Source of the DNA: Paenibacillus selenitireducens
Lineage (GTDB): Bacteria; Bacillota; Bacilli; Paenibacillales; Paenibacillaceae
DNA length: 64,000 nucleotides
Direction: 5' to 3'
Assembly: GCF_002021565.1 (NCBI RefSeq)
Contig: NZ_MSZX01000012.1
Coordinates: 124,027 to 188,026, forward strand
Below, piece after piece: positions 27,150 through 37,143 of this stretch. Position 1 is the stretch's first letter, and every line of letters starts with the position of its first letter. The notes under the pieces were generated by a model. That model had not been told where the DNA came from, did not search any database, and worked only from the letters and a program-made list of their open reading frames with translations. Both the position numbers and the translations under genes were made by a program.

Positions 27150-28286
27150 TCAAAAAGTTGGCACTATAAACTCTTCTATAACTAATAAACCAGAGTGACC
27201 GAGAGTATATAGTCCTGCCACAAGACGAAATAGCCTTGACTTAAACTTAGACATGTTCCACATTTTTAACGAATAATTGATTTTAAATTGATCTGTCCAC
27301 TTAAACTTCCAGGCATAGCTGCCTGCCCCACAGTCAATTTTTTTCCCAATGGAATGTTGGTACAAATATTGAGCTGTCTCGATGAATAGTATATTTGACA
27401 ATCCATGAAAAGCTGCATATTGAGGAGCATATCCTGAATTCCAATCATACAAAATACCATTATGCACATAACTGATGCTATAAATAATGATATCCCCTTC
27501 AGCATCCTCCATCAGGAACGTAACGACCTGCTCATTATCTTTGAACAGTTTCTTTAGAAAATCCTCATTCAATTTGTTCTCGAATAGGCTTCGCCTCTCC
27601 GTCCTACCTTTATGCTGTTGCATATAATCCTTTTGTGCACGATGTACCTTAGACACACGTTCATAGATTTCATCCGTTTCCGTTCCAACGATCACCTTAA
27701 ATCGGTAATTTACAGACTTTGTGAATTTATCCCTCGACTTTTTAGCTTTTGTGTATTCCTTCGAGCGAATAAACGCATCGAATGAGTGATATTTTTCGAG
27801 ATCAATCGTTGGACAGGATGTCAGATATTTAACATGTTCATTATACTGATCCTGCCTCCACAAATAATGCAATAGCCGCGTATTCTGCTCCAAATGAGTA
27901 AGCTCTATTTTATCCCAGCTGTTTTTATTCCGTTGTATTTCACCAAACATCTCTGCTAGAATATCTGCCGCGGCTTGGTCTCCTTGGTAATCAATGAGAA
28001 AGTTGAAGTAATCCCCTTTTCCCAAAAAACATAATGTATGACATGAAAATACAAGTTTGTCTGCACGTCTAATCATCAAAGGAGCAATGCCTGTGATTTT
28101 GCCCTCGTGATAGCAACAAATAATAAACAAGGTAAGCTGCCCATGCTGGCGGTACGTTTCCCACCAAGTGTAATTGTATTGAAAAGTACTATAAAAAGTC
28201 GCATCTTGATCCAATTGCTCCAATCTCTCCCAATCGGCTTGAATGCTTCGAAATTCTTCTGAATCTTTGATAATCCTTGTATTCAT
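27150..28286 (-). CDS. GNAT/BioF2-like acyltransferase, copy 1
   Basis: A 378-residue paralogue of the downstream gene with the same architecture: RSIQADWERLEQ near residue 12, CFLGKGDYFNFL near 90, RDKFTKSVNYRF near 180, YDWNSGYAPQY near 275 and DCGAGSYAWKFKWT near 330. Its ATG overlaps the stop codon of the flippase gene. The two copies are adjacent and in the same direction, so they arose by tandem duplication and have diverged since. A role in adding acyl or amino-acyl groups to the repeat unit is inferred. Confidence 0.78.
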   Translation of the reverse strand: MNTRIIKDSEEFRSIQADWERLEQLDQDATFYSTFQYNYTWWETYRQHGQLTLFIICCYHEGKITGIAPLMIRRADKLVFSCHTLCFLGKGDYFNFLIDYQGDQAAADILAEMFGEIQRNKNSWDKIELTHLEQNTRLLHYLWRQDQYNEHVKYLTSCPTIDLEKYHSFDAFIRSKEYTKAKKSRDKFTKSVNYRFKVIVGTETDEIYERVSKVHRAQKDYMQQHKGRTERRSLFENKLNEDFLKKLFKDNEQVVTFLMEDAEGDIIIYSISYVHNGILYDWNSGYAPQYAAFHGLSNILFIETAQYLYQHSIGKKIDCGAGSYAWKFKWTDQFKINYSLKMWNMSKFKSRLFRLVAGLYTLGHSGLLVIEEFIVPTF

Positions 28287-29767
28287 GATTCCGAATTAAC
28301 TCCTTTTGCTACAAGTTTAGTCGTGCGTCTTTTCAAGACTTGATTCCATACGCTTTGCAGTTCCTCTCTCGTAATAAAATTAAATAAAAGACTAAGGAAT
28401 ACAAAGCCTACACATAATACGGCATTTAACAGCACTTCAATCATGATGGAGTGAATCCACTGCATACAAACGAGATAAATCCCGTACAATGGTAAGATTA
28501 CAGTCAAATACTTGTACGGATTCAAAAGCCCTAGACCTAACGGATAATATTTCGAGCCGAAATGATAAAACCCATAATTCGTAATCGCATATGCAATCAC
28601 CGTAGAAATCGCTGAACCGTAGATTCCTAACGACGGTATCAGTATCAAATTACAAATCACATTAATAATTGCTGAACATAGAGTAATGCTAGAATTCAGC
28701 TTCATTTTATTGGCTATATGTAAACCCAAGGAGTAAAAAGCAACTGCCCCTGATAAGAAATAAGATAATGAAATAATTGGAACCAAATACATTGCGTCAC
28801 GATATTCATCCGTTGCAACTAAACTAACAGCAATATTCGCAAAAATGGACAAGCTCAAAACGCCAAACCACCCTGCAAAATTATATAACTTGAACATCTT
28901 ATTAATTCGGGCTACGCCGTCTGCCTCCTTATACACCTTGAATTTAAATGGCGTAAATACCGAAACGAACGGATTAATGAATACAGGATTAATTAACATG
29001 CCTATCTTGTATCCAATGGAATAGATTGCTACAGAGGATAAATTCATGAAGCCATTGATTAAGTACCTGTCACTTAGTGCTAATACCCACGCAGATATAT
29101 CTCCGAGAATAAGCCCCGTTCCAAAACTAAGCATTTTTTTGAGTTTATTCATTTTCAGGGTAAACCGAAAATTTGTAATATCTGTAAGGAAAAGCACAAC
29201 AAATACCGTTAAATTACCAAACAACTGCGCCTGTAATATTCCAATGATGCCCATGTCTAATTTCAGAAAAAAGATAACAACGAATAGCGTTGTAGAAACG
29301 ATAGAGGAAACCTGCACTGCACTCGATTTCATTGCTTTGAACTGCATCGAATAAAAACTCGAATACGTTAAGTTTAAGCACATCAGAACTGAACTCATCA
29401 CTACATACGGAAGATATAAATACGAGTTCGGAGCTGAATCGAATAGGTATGGAAATAATATTGGATTCAGTAGCCACACCAGTGCAATGCATCCCCCTCC
29501 CCATAGCATGGAGAACGATAAGGATGTATTCTTTAATTCATGACGGTCATCAAATTCATTAAAAAATCGAATCATCCCCGAATACACGCCTAACGTGATA
29601 CCCAGTGCGAGCAACTGCTGAATGCCCATAATTAGATCAAATTGCCCAAACTGTTCCTGTGATAAATTCCGTGTATACAGTGGAATAAGAATCAAATTAA
29701 CTAATTGGGTCATGATCGAGGAACAAAAGTATATTATCCCATTGGTTAGCATTTTTTTATTATCCAT
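28283..29767 (-). CDS. Oligosaccharide flippase (Wzx-like)
   Basis: A MATE/MVF-type polysaccharide transporter of about 494 residues with 12 to 14 hydrophobic segments, beginning NGIIYFCSSIMTQLVNLILIPLYTR, the normal PST/RfbX start. It should flip the lipid-linked repeat unit to the outside for the polymerase in the same cluster. I start at the ATG at 29767, which overlaps the preceding glycosyltransferase stop by 8 bases (ATGGATAA); an upstream start would add about 20 non-family residues. Confidence 0.9.
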   Translation of the reverse strand: MDNKKMLTNGIIYFCSSIMTQLVNLILIPLYTRNLSQEQFGQFDLIMGIQQLLALGITLGVYSGMIRFFNEFDDRHELKNTSLSFSMLWGGGCIALVWLLNPILFPYLFDSAPNSYLYLPYVVMSSVLMCLNLTYSSFYSMQFKAMKSSAVQVSSIVSTTLFVVIFFLKLDMGIIGILQAQLFGNLTVFVVLFLTDITNFRFTLKMNKLKKMLSFGTGLILGDISAWVLALSDRYLINGFMNLSSVAIYSIGYKIGMLINPVFINPFVSVFTPFKFKVYKEADGVARINKMFKLYNFAGWFGVLSLSIFANIAVSLVATDEYRDAMYLVPIISLSYFLSGAVAFYSLGLHIANKMKLNSSITLCSAIINVICNLILIPSLGIYGSAISTVIAYAITNYGFYHFGSKYYPLGLGLLNPYKYLTVILPLYGIYLVCMQWIHSIMIEVLLNAVLCVGFVFLSLLFNFITREELQSVWNQVLKRRTTKLVAKGVNSES

Positions 29768-30875
29768 GTGCATCCATAACTGACGATCTATCAGCAGTTC
29801 CCTTTCCAGTAACTCGATAGTATACGTCAATTAATTTCTTGGAATAATCATTGACCTTCGTACGAGAAATCTTATCTTTGTGATTTGAATAATTCGTGAT
29901 AACTTCATGAACTTGGTAGATCAAGGATTCTATATTCCGAGATTCAAACAAAAGTGTTCCTTCCGGTCTCTTACACACATCACTGGCTATTGAAGGGATA
30001 CGATAATGCAGTGCTTCCGCAATTGACACGCCGTATCCGTCCGTATTGGTCGGTCGAATAAACAAGTGGCTCTTACGTACGATAGGATAGAATTCGGTTT
30101 GATTTACCTCATAAAAATAAAAATGCCCCTCCAGGCTGTATAATGCAATTTGCTCCTTCAAATATTTATAATAGATTTGTTCCTCGAAGCTTTGTTCGTG
30201 TACTCCCATAAGAGCAAAAATAAGGCGAGCAGGAATTTCCTGCTTCTTCAGTTCTTCCATTACTTGAATTAAAAGGTCTATGCCGTAAAGATCCTGATTT
30301 TCATAAAAACGAACATAACCATTCGCACTAATGATAAATTCAGCGTTATTCATAAATCGATATACATCGTTAGGGATTGCTTCTATATCCTCAGGGTTTT
30401 CCATTGGGTTGATGTAAGCAGGAATCGTAGTTACGCGTTCACGTCTAAGACCATTCTGAAGAAGATATGCTGTTGTAGCCTCATTAACGCAAATCACGGA
30501 ATCTAATCTTTTCAAACTTGATAATAACAATCGACGAGTCATTCCATTAGATGATTGAAGCTGATTGACCAAACTGTCTCCATGTACTGTAAGAATGATT
30601 TTTTTTCCTAGCCATACGTAACAACCAAGCAACATACGAAGTCTTTTATCAATGGTGTGGAAATGAAAAAGATCCCCTTCAATAAAGGGGACCTTTAGCA
30701 TGAACTGTGTATAGCTACGAATGGAATATATATTTTTGCTCGTATCTTCTGTTTTCACTTCATTGTAAATTTCATGGTTAATCTTTTGCGCAGCAAGCGT
30801 TTGCGACAACCTCCGAAGATGTATTGAAATACCACCGATGGGCGGTGGAATTGGACCGATAATAATGATCTTCAT
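29760..30875 (-). CDS. Glycosyltransferase family 4 protein
   Basis: A 371-residue GT-B transferase. KIIIIGPIPPPIGGISIH opens it, HFHTIDKRLR near 75 and LTVHGDSLVN near 95 are early-domain loops, and the second-domain signature FIRPTNTDGYGVSIAEALHYRIPSIASD near 285 contains the Glu-X7-Glu region. Its ATG overlaps the stop of the CapK-like gene (ATGA). The sugar it adds is unknown. Confidence 0.88.
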   Translation of the reverse strand: MKIIIIGPIPPPIGGISIHLRRLSQTLAAQKINHEIYNEVKTEDTSKNIYSIRSYTQFMLKVPFIEGDLFHFHTIDKRLRMLLGCYVWLGKKIILTVHGDSLVNQLQSSNGMTRRLLLSSLKRLDSVICVNEATTAYLLQNGLRRERVTTIPAYINPMENPEDIEAIPNDVYRFMNNAEFIISANGYVRFYENQDLYGIDLLIQVMEELKKQEIPARLIFALMGVHEQSFEEQIYYKYLKEQIALYSLEGHFYFYEVNQTEFYPIVRKSHLFIRPTNTDGYGVSIAEALHYRIPSIASDVCKRPEGTLLFESRNIESLIYQVHEVITNYSNHKDKISRTKVNDYSKKLIDVYYRVTGKGTADRSSVMDAHG

Positions 30876-32224
30876 GTAGGATTCCTCTCTTTTCCTATAA
30901 GCACTTCTATAAACTTTAACTTTCCCGATGCTGTCCTAGGAATATGATCCACAATGGAGAAGGTCAATTTCATCGATTCCGTAAAAATCATTTGGAGGTT
31001 GCGAGATAGACCCTCCATTTCTTTCATAACCGTATGCTGAGGCAAAGATGACTCCAGGAATACTTCAATCTCGTCATACTGCCGTTGTATAAATTTACAT
31101 GCTGTCACGCTATTCAATCCGCGAACAGTAATGGCCATTAATGCCGATGACACCATATCTCCATTAGGCTTATACATAATCTCGGAGACTCTGCCGTCAA
31201 TGTTTGCGGCAGAAGGAAATAAATACGACTCCCCTGCATCAGGCGACTCACTAAAATCTGTTACCGTATCCGCTATTTCATATCGAATCAAAGGCATGAC
31301 ATCGTTAATAAACGATGTTCCAATAAGCGCATGGGTATTTGAATTGCACTCTGCGTACCCATATAAAGGAATGAACCGATACGGAGCGTCCTCAACTCTT
31401 CCTGCCATAATTACTTTCTCGGATTGTCCATAGTGCACATGTATTTTTGTCTGTGGGAAAACGTTTCGTATCACTGCCTCTTGATATGCATGAAGCGTCT
31501 CTGAAGCAAGTAATATTGCACCGGGTTGATAGCGGAACTCTAACTTCCTTTCTTGTATTAATCTGGCGACTAGGCTTAAGGCTGATGGATACCCGTGAAA
31601 GAACTTGTAGCCGGTTTTCTGAATAACTTCAAAAATCTTATCGATATTATCAACAGTCAGCTTTGCTACATTAATTCGAAGAATCCGGTGATAACGATCC
31701 AATTGATAAGCCCGATCCTCTGTGAATAGTCCCCGAAACTCAACCCTGCCATCTCCCGGTTGGTATCCTACTTCAGACCAGAGAAAACAAGTAGCCGCCC
31801 ATTCACGTTGAAGAACTTTTCGATTCGTGTATAAGGTTAACGATGTTCCCGTCGTTCCGCTTGTCGCACCTACAATCAAATTATTCATAGGGAATGGCCT
31901 TGGTAGAATACTCACGCCAGCTTCACGTACCATATTTTTATTAATGACAGGAATACGGGAGACATCTGTCCAATCTTTAAACTTTTCAGGATGGAAACCA
32001 TGCTCTTGATACAGTTTTTGATAGAATGGCGTGTGCATGTATACGAACGCCACTTTTTCTTGGAAGGCTTTTAACTGCAAATCTTTTAACTGCTCATTCG
32101 TCATGGTTCTCATTTGTTGAAACCGGTCCAGCCATGTATAAAATTCTTTGCCAACATTAACATATTGGTAAGGGATGTAGGATAGTAATTGCTTGGCAAT
32201 ACTTTTAACCAAAACTTTGTTCAT
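30872..32224 (-). CDS. CapK/PaaK-like adenylate-forming enzyme
   Basis: A 450-residue AMP-forming ligase-like protein of the phenylacetate-CoA ligase/CapK group. The phosphate-binding loop is VGATSGTTGTSLTLYTN near residue 119, HVHYGQSEKVIMAG near 264 lies in the core, and IPRTASGKLKFIEV with the catalytic Lys is at the C-terminus. Such genes occur in many capsule clusters without a proven reaction; activation of an organic acid for attachment to a sugar is the usual guess. A GAGG site precedes the ATG. Confidence 0.85.
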   Translation of the reverse strand: MNKVLVKSIAKQLLSYIPYQYVNVGKEFYTWLDRFQQMRTMTNEQLKDLQLKAFQEKVAFVYMHTPFYQKLYQEHGFHPEKFKDWTDVSRIPVINKNMVREAGVSILPRPFPMNNLIVGATSGTTGTSLTLYTNRKVLQREWAATCFLWSEVGYQPGDGRVEFRGLFTEDRAYQLDRYHRILRINVAKLTVDNIDKIFEVIQKTGYKFFHGYPSALSLVARLIQERKLEFRYQPGAILLASETLHAYQEAVIRNVFPQTKIHVHYGQSEKVIMAGRVEDAPYRFIPLYGYAECNSNTHALIGTSFINDVMPLIRYEIADTVTDFSESPDAGESYLFPSAANIDGRVSEIMYKPNGDMVSSALMAITVRGLNSVTACKFIQRQYDEIEVFLESSLPQHTVMKEMEGLSRNLQMIFTESMKLTFSIVDHIPRTASGKLKFIEVLIGKERNPT

Positions 32225-32241
32225 TGCACGACTACCTCACT

Positions 32242-34236
32242 TTATACCCATCGAATGAATGTCCTAAGTCTCATTGTATTTGACTTCGCACGAATGTACT
32301 GACTCGACGTACAAACCCCATATTGCGAAGATAGCCAGCTATCCTGTATTTGTACGCTGGCTACATCCTCGATCCAACATTCTGCTCGTGCTCCCCGATA
32401 ATGAAATGCAATACATTGATTATCTTGGGTGGCAGCCACTATAGGTCCTAGAATGAAGGAAGCATACATCTCCGTACTTTTAACAGATCCAATCCCTTCG
32501 TTCATAAACCAGTCGTTTATTTCCAGTTCACACTCACGCAGGATTACCTCACGCTTATGAATAACCCCGCATTTATGAACAAAACCTTTATGGCTCCCGA
32601 TAAATTGATCCTGCGAGAATTTCTCGCACAGCGCAAAAGTCTCTTCTCTCATCTTAAAAAGATTCTTCTCCTCGAACTCATTCTGCTCAAATCCCCCTGC
32701 TTGAACGGTACTATGCATAGCCGTACTCCGAAATTGATTACGCATCCGGTAATCAGCCGAATAGACATAAGAGCCCGGATCCACGATAAGGTCTACCCCG
32801 TCAATCTGCAGTTCAAAGCTCAACTGATCGTTATGGCTATGCGCACCCTGCCCATGGAAGGACAACTCCCCGCAGCGAATCAGACAATAGGCCCGCGAGT
32901 TTCGCAACACATAATAACCTCCATCTGGATAGGCCACAGAACCTAGGGCGTTTACCGGTTCCTGTGCGAGGGACGCATCTACAAATTTGCCTGCAAGCCA
33001 CAGTGCATCTTCACTCGCCACAACGCACGCAGCCCGAAAATCATCCCGATCAAAAAACTCCCCGGCCACGGCCAATAGATGTCGAAAATCATTCCGTACC
33101 CAGGAACCATAATTTGATACAATCAGATACCGACCGTCATCGGCATCACCAATGATGGGCGTTAGTCCATCTGGTTTCATCATCTGCATCATGAATACAT
33201 GCATCTTCTCCAAGCGTTCCATGTAAGCTTCCGAGAAAGAAATCCCATTCCGTTCGCACCAGATTGTCGAGACCAGGAATAGTTCCGCAACAAGTCGATG
33301 ATACGAAGTCGATGCCTCATAGTTCGATCCGTCTTCATTCACCTGCACGAACATTTCCCGTTCCATTTCTTGCAATCCGTACGCAAGCCATGCTGCAGGA
33401 TCGTTGCCATCGCTAGTTTTCGCATCGATCTTAAAATCACCAAAGTATAGGCCCAATCCTATCAAACCCGCCAAATTCGAAAGGTAGTGATTTCCCGTAT
33501 GTTCTCCGGTGTTCTCCAAATTGTTCATAATAAACTGTCCATGCAAATATAATGATGTATGAAAACGGTCCCAGAATGCAGCTTCTAATGAAGGGCTTTC
33601 GCGGAAAAAATATACTGCTGAAATCCAATTGACCGCTCGGATCGCGACATCCATCGTACATGCCCAATTCACAGACATTTCAACGGGATTATGTTGCAGC
33701 CAGTCATCTACCTGCGCTTGAAACTCACGAGCATATTTCTCATCGCCAGTCAGCCAATAGGCTTTTCCTAATGTGAAAAAATGCTGGCATCGCGAAAGCT
33801 CCCAAGGAACCTTCACGTCTGCAGCATTCTCTAAATCAACAATTTTAATATACTTATAGAACTTCGGTTCCCACCGGAAATTCGTCTTAAAATCTTCATG
33901 CCAAGGCAATGAGCGGCCAAGCTGCGTTTCGCCAGACCCCAACAAGTTAAAGCGATGGGAACAGATTCGCTCCGCATCTTCAATAATCGATTGGTCAAGC
34001 TGTGCTTCCTTAAGGAATGCATTTATTTGTCCCTGATCCTGCGGGTCGAACAGAAAGCGGCTCGAACTTCGAAATCCATGGAACAACAGTGGATTTAATT
34101 GTATGGGTGCATATCGAATCCGATAATTACGATACACGAACTTTGTCTCCTGTGCCGCTTTCCCCGCAATCTTTCTCACGGCTTTATGAAGCGGCATACC
34201 CTTGAGCCGTTTTACTTTCGTCATCAAAGATCTCAT
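32242..34236 (-). CDS. Heparinase II/III-like (alginate-lyase fold) protein
   Basis: A 664-residue protein. Residues 60-370 form an alpha/alpha-toroid with PWELSRCQHFF, NWACTMDVAIRAVNW and NTGEHTGNHYLSN, typical of the Hepar_II_III N-domain. Residues 390-660 are the beta-sheet domain with SFHGQGAHSHNDQLSFEL near 455, which carries the conserved His residues, and VDPGSYVYSADYRMRNQFRSTAMHST. No signal peptide is present. These proteins are common in surface polysaccharide clusters together with nucleotide-sugar dehydrogenase; activity on uronate-containing polymer is likely but not shown. Confidence 0.85.
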   Translation of the reverse strand: MRSLMTKVKRLKGMPLHKAVRKIAGKAAQETKFVYRNYRIRYAPIQLNPLLFHGFRSSSRFLFDPQDQGQINAFLKEAQLDQSIIEDAERICSHRFNLLGSGETQLGRSLPWHEDFKTNFRWEPKFYKYIKIVDLENAADVKVPWELSRCQHFFTLGKAYWLTGDEKYAREFQAQVDDWLQHNPVEMSVNWACTMDVAIRAVNWISAVYFFRESPSLEAAFWDRFHTSLYLHGQFIMNNLENTGEHTGNHYLSNLAGLIGLGLYFGDFKIDAKTSDGNDPAAWLAYGLQEMEREMFVQVNEDGSNYEASTSYHRLVAELFLVSTIWCERNGISFSEAYMERLEKMHVFMMQMMKPDGLTPIIGDADDGRYLIVSNYGSWVRNDFRHLLAVAGEFFDRDDFRAACVVASEDALWLAGKFVDASLAQEPVNALGSVAYPDGGYYVLRNSRAYCLIRCGELSFHGQGAHSHNDQLSFELQIDGVDLIVDPGSYVYSADYRMRNQFRSTAMHSTVQAGGFEQNEFEEKNLFKMREETFALCEKFSQDQFIGSHKGFVHKCGVIHKREVILRECELEINDWFMNEGIGSVKSTEMYASFILGPIVAATQDNQCIAFHYRGARAECWIEDVASVQIQDSWLSSQYGVCTSSQYIRAKSNTMRLRTFIRWV

Positions 34237-34238
34237 GG

Positions 34239-35507
34239 TTACACTCCAACCCGTACCCGTGAAAGCTCACTAAAAAATCCCCGTGTATCGATAACGATTT
34301 TCTCCTGCAGCGCATCCCGATCGATCGTATAAAAAACATCATGATTGACGAGCAATACCACGAGATCCGCCTTGCGTATCGCTTCTTCTGTTGTTTTCAA
34401 TTGAACATGCTCAAGCTGGAGCCGCTCAGGGAGTGCTTGGATATGCGGTTCAACGACAAGAATGCTGCCCACCTCTAGCTTCGCTAAATGCTCCACGATT
34501 TCTAAGGCCGGGCTTTCCCGTAGGTCATCCACATTTGCTTTGAACGCTAACCCTAAGCAGGCGATGACTGGCGAAGTGATTCGCTTCGCTCGATCTACAA
34601 TCTTTTCGACGATATACCCGGGTTTATAATCATTCACCACACGCGCTGTATGAATTAATCTCGCTTGCTCGGGAGCCGCGTCAACCAGAAACCACGGATC
34701 TACCGCAATACAATGTCCCCCGACCCCAGGTCCCGGCTGCAAAATATTCACGCGCGGATGGTGATTTGCCAGTCGAATTAACTCCCACACATTAATATCC
34801 AGCTGATCACAAATAAGCGATAACTCGTTCGCGAAGGCGATATTCACGTCACGGAATGAATTCTCCGTTAATTTGGCCATTTCCGCCGTACGGGCATGGG
34901 TCTCCAGAATACGACCGCTCACGAATTGTTTATAAAATTCCACCGTACGTTGCGTTGAAGGACCATCGATCCCCCCAATGATGCGGTCATTCTCTACTAA
35001 CTCTCGCAGAATCTGGCCTGGCATGACACGTTCTGGACAATGAGCGACATAGATGCGATGATTCACTGCAGTTACGGCTTCAGAGATATTCAGATCTGTT
35101 CTTGCCTCAAGAATCCAATCCGTTATTTTCTCCGTCGTCCCGACAGGGCTTGTTGATTCCAAGATCACAATATTCCCTGGACGAACGTAAGGAGCAATGG
35201 CTAACGTTGCTTGTTGCACATAGGATAAATCCGGCTTTTGATGCGCTTGAAAGGGGGTAGGAACAGCGATGATAAATAAATCCGCTTCCTTTGGCTCCGT
35301 AGATACCTTCAATTGGCCGCTCTGTACCGCCGCTTTCACCATAATATCCAAGTCAGGTTCGTAGATATGCACCTGCCCTTGATTGATTAACTCTACGGTA
35401 TGGAGATTCACGTCAACGCCATGGACATCGAACCCTTTGATCGCCAGGAGAGAAGCCGTTGGAAGTCCAATGTATCCAAGGCCGACAACACACACTTTTT
35501 TCACCAT
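34239..35507 (-). CDS. wecC: UDP-N-acetyl-D-mannosamine dehydrogenase-like nucleotide-sugar dehydrogenase
   Basis: A cytosolic NAD-dependent 4-electron dehydrogenase of about 422 residues that turns UDP-ManNAc into UDP-ManNAcA, a uronic acid donor. VCVVGLGYIGLPTA at the N-terminus binds NAD, STSPVGTTE near 122 and TENSFRDVNIAFANE near 210 are core motifs, and the catalytic Cys lies in PGVGGHCIAVDPW near 250, the WecC/CapL version. The ATG at 35507 follows the sugar transferase by 25 bases. UDP-GlcNAc 2-epimerase is not in the window. Activity on a related UDP-HexNAc is possible. Confidence 0.88.
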   Translation of the reverse strand: MVKKVCVVGLGYIGLPTASLLAIKGFDVHGVDVNLHTVELINQGQVHIYEPDLDIMVKAAVQSGQLKVSTEPKEADLFIIAVPTPFQAHQKPDLSYVQQATLAIAPYVRPGNIVILESTSPVGTTEKITDWILEARTDLNISEAVTAVNHRIYVAHCPERVMPGQILRELVENDRIIGGIDGPSTQRTVEFYKQFVSGRILETHARTAEMAKLTENSFRDVNIAFANELSLICDQLDINVWELIRLANHHPRVNILQPGPGVGGHCIAVDPWFLVDAAPEQARLIHTARVVNDYKPGYIVEKIVDRAKRITSPVIACLGLAFKANVDDLRESPALEIVEHLAKLEVGSILVVEPHIQALPERLQLEHVQLKTTEEAIRKADLVVLLVNHDVFYTIDRDALQEKIVIDTRGFFSELSRVRVGV

Positions 35508-35532
35508 AACCTGCCCCTGCCTTATCTCTAAA

Positions 35533-36204
35533 TTAGTAAGCATCTTTACTGCCTATCAGTACGCGAAAGGTTCTAAGCAATATGAAAATATCCAAAAGAA
35601 TGGAGCGCTTCTCAATATACCGGAGATCTAACTCCACCATTTCTTTGAAACCTAGCCGATTCCGCCCGCTGACTTGCCAAAGCCCCGTACATCCCGGGAT
35701 GACGGTTAATCGCTGCATATCATACGATGTATATTCGTGAACCTCTCTTGGCAAAGGAGGCCTTGGTCCGACCAGGCTCATCTCGCCTTTCAAGACATTC
35801 ACAAGCTGCGGAAGTTCATCCATACTTGTCTTTCGGATAAAACGCCCCACACTTGTCACGCGCGGATCATTTTTCATTTTGAACATGGCGCCCTGAATTT
35901 CATTCCGATGTAAAAGCTCCTGCTGCTTCTCCTCGGCATTTCGAATCATGGACCGCAGCTTATACATTTCAAAAGGACGGCCGTCTTTCCCAATTCGAAT
36001 TTGCTTATAGATAATAGGCGCATGCCAATCCTCCAACTTAATCAAGACACACAGAGCTATAAGAATTGGCGAGATAATCACCATCGCTATGATCGATCCG
36101 CATAGATCCATCGAGCGCTTCACGATATTAAAGATAGGATGTTCCAACCGCTTATGTACTTGAAATTGAATATCTAAATCACCCTGGTGTTGCGGAATGC
36201 TCAC
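35533..36204 (-). CDS. Undecaprenyl-phosphate sugar-phosphate transferase (priming enzyme)
   Basis: A 223-residue priming transferase that starts each repeat unit by moving sugar-1-phosphate onto undecaprenyl phosphate. [20 protein letters not shown] near residue 25 is the single membrane segment, [21 protein letters not shown] near 83 the signature, and [30 protein letters not shown] near 128 (given here as residues 128-157) the active-site block. It is the short form without extra N-terminal spans. The GTG start has GGAGAGG upstream. It follows galU by about 15 bases. Confidence 0.92.
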   Translation of the reverse strand: MSIPQHQGDLDIQFQVHKRLEHPIFNIVKRSMDLCGSIIAMVIISPILIALCVLIKLEDWHAPIIYKQIRIGKDGRPFEMYKLRSMIRNAEEKQQELLHRNEIQGAMFKMKNDPRVTSVGRFIRKTSMDELPQLVNVLKGEMSLVGPRPPLPREVHEYTSYDMQRLTVIPGCTGLWQVSGRNRLGFKEMVELDLRYIEKRSILLDIFILLRTFRVLIGSKDAY

Positions 36205-36219
36205 CGTTTTTCACCTCTC

Positions 36220-37116
36220 CTACAACGATCGTACCTGTTTTTCAGCTTGTAATATCCGGTCCAATGCTGTGAGTAACGGCAATCGTAACTCTTCTTGATG
36301 CAGTGCAAAATCAAGGGTGGTCAGTATAAATCCTAACTTTTCTCCCACATCAAAGCGGTCACCCTCAAACTCATACGCGACCGTACCTTGTTTGGCATTT
36401 AATTGTTGAATGGCATCCGTTAATTGAATTTCCCCGCCATAACCCGCTTCTTGTTTTTCTAAAAAACCGAAGATCTCGGGCGTGAGCACATAACGGCCCA
36501 TAATCGCTAAATTGGAAGGTGCATCACCAGGCAAAGGCTTCTCGACCACCTTTTTCAAGGAATAGGTTCGACCGCTTGCATCCAAGACGTGCAAAGGATC
36601 AATGATCCCATACTTATGGGTCTGGTCCTCCGGTACAGGGCCTACGCCAAGAACGGAACGCCCATACATATCGAATTGCTTCATTAATTGTAGAGTGCAT
36701 GGTACTTGGGATCGGACAATATCGTCCCCGAGCAACACCGCGAAAGGTTCGTTGCCAATGAAATTCCGCGCGCACCATACCGCATGTCCAAGTCCCTTCG
36801 CTTCCTTCTGTCGGATGAAATGAATCTCCACTTTTGAAGAACGCTGCACCTCTTCCAGAAGATCTAACTTGCCTTTGGCTAACAGATTGTTCTCCAGCTC
36901 ATAGGCATAATCGAAATGATCTTCAATGGCACGTTTTCCCTTCCCCGTTACAATAATAATGTCTTGAATGCCGGATTGAATGGCCTCCTCCACAATGTAC
37001 TGAATCGTCGGTTTATCCACGATCGGAAGCATTTCCTTCGGCATCGCTTTGGTCGCCGGCAAGAATCGTGTCCCCAGCCCGGCTGCAGGTATAATCGCTT
37101 TTTTCACTTTGACCAA
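36220..37116 (-). CDS. galU: UTP-glucose-1-phosphate uridylyltransferase
   Basis: A cytosolic nucleotidyltransferase of 298 residues that makes UDP-glucose for the polymer. [20 protein letters not shown] at the N-terminus is the nucleotide-binding signature, [11 protein letters not shown] near 40 and VLLGDDIV near 108 are core motifs, and [17 protein letters not shown] near 173 binds the sugar. I start at a TTG at 37116, which has GGGGGG 7 bases upstream; an ATG at 37143 would add nine residues encoded across that ribosome site. It is the first gene after the structured non-coding gap. Confidence 0.93.
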   Translation of the reverse strand: MVKVKKAIIPAAGLGTRFLPATKAMPKEMLPIVDKPTIQYIVEEAIQSGIQDIIIVTGKGKRAIEDHFDYAYELENNLLAKGKLDLLEEVQRSSKVEIHFIRQKEAKGLGHAVWCARNFIGNEPFAVLLGDDIVRSQVPCTLQLMKQFDMYGRSVLGVGPVPEDQTHKYGIIDPLHVLDASGRTYSLKKVVEKPLPGDAPSNLAIMGRYVLTPEIFGFLEKQEAGYGGEIQLTDAIQQLNAKQGTVAYEFEGDRFDVGEKLGFILTTLDFALHQEELRLPLLTALDRILQAEKQVRSL

Positions 37117-37143
37117 CTGTTTTCCCCCCACTACCATATGCAT

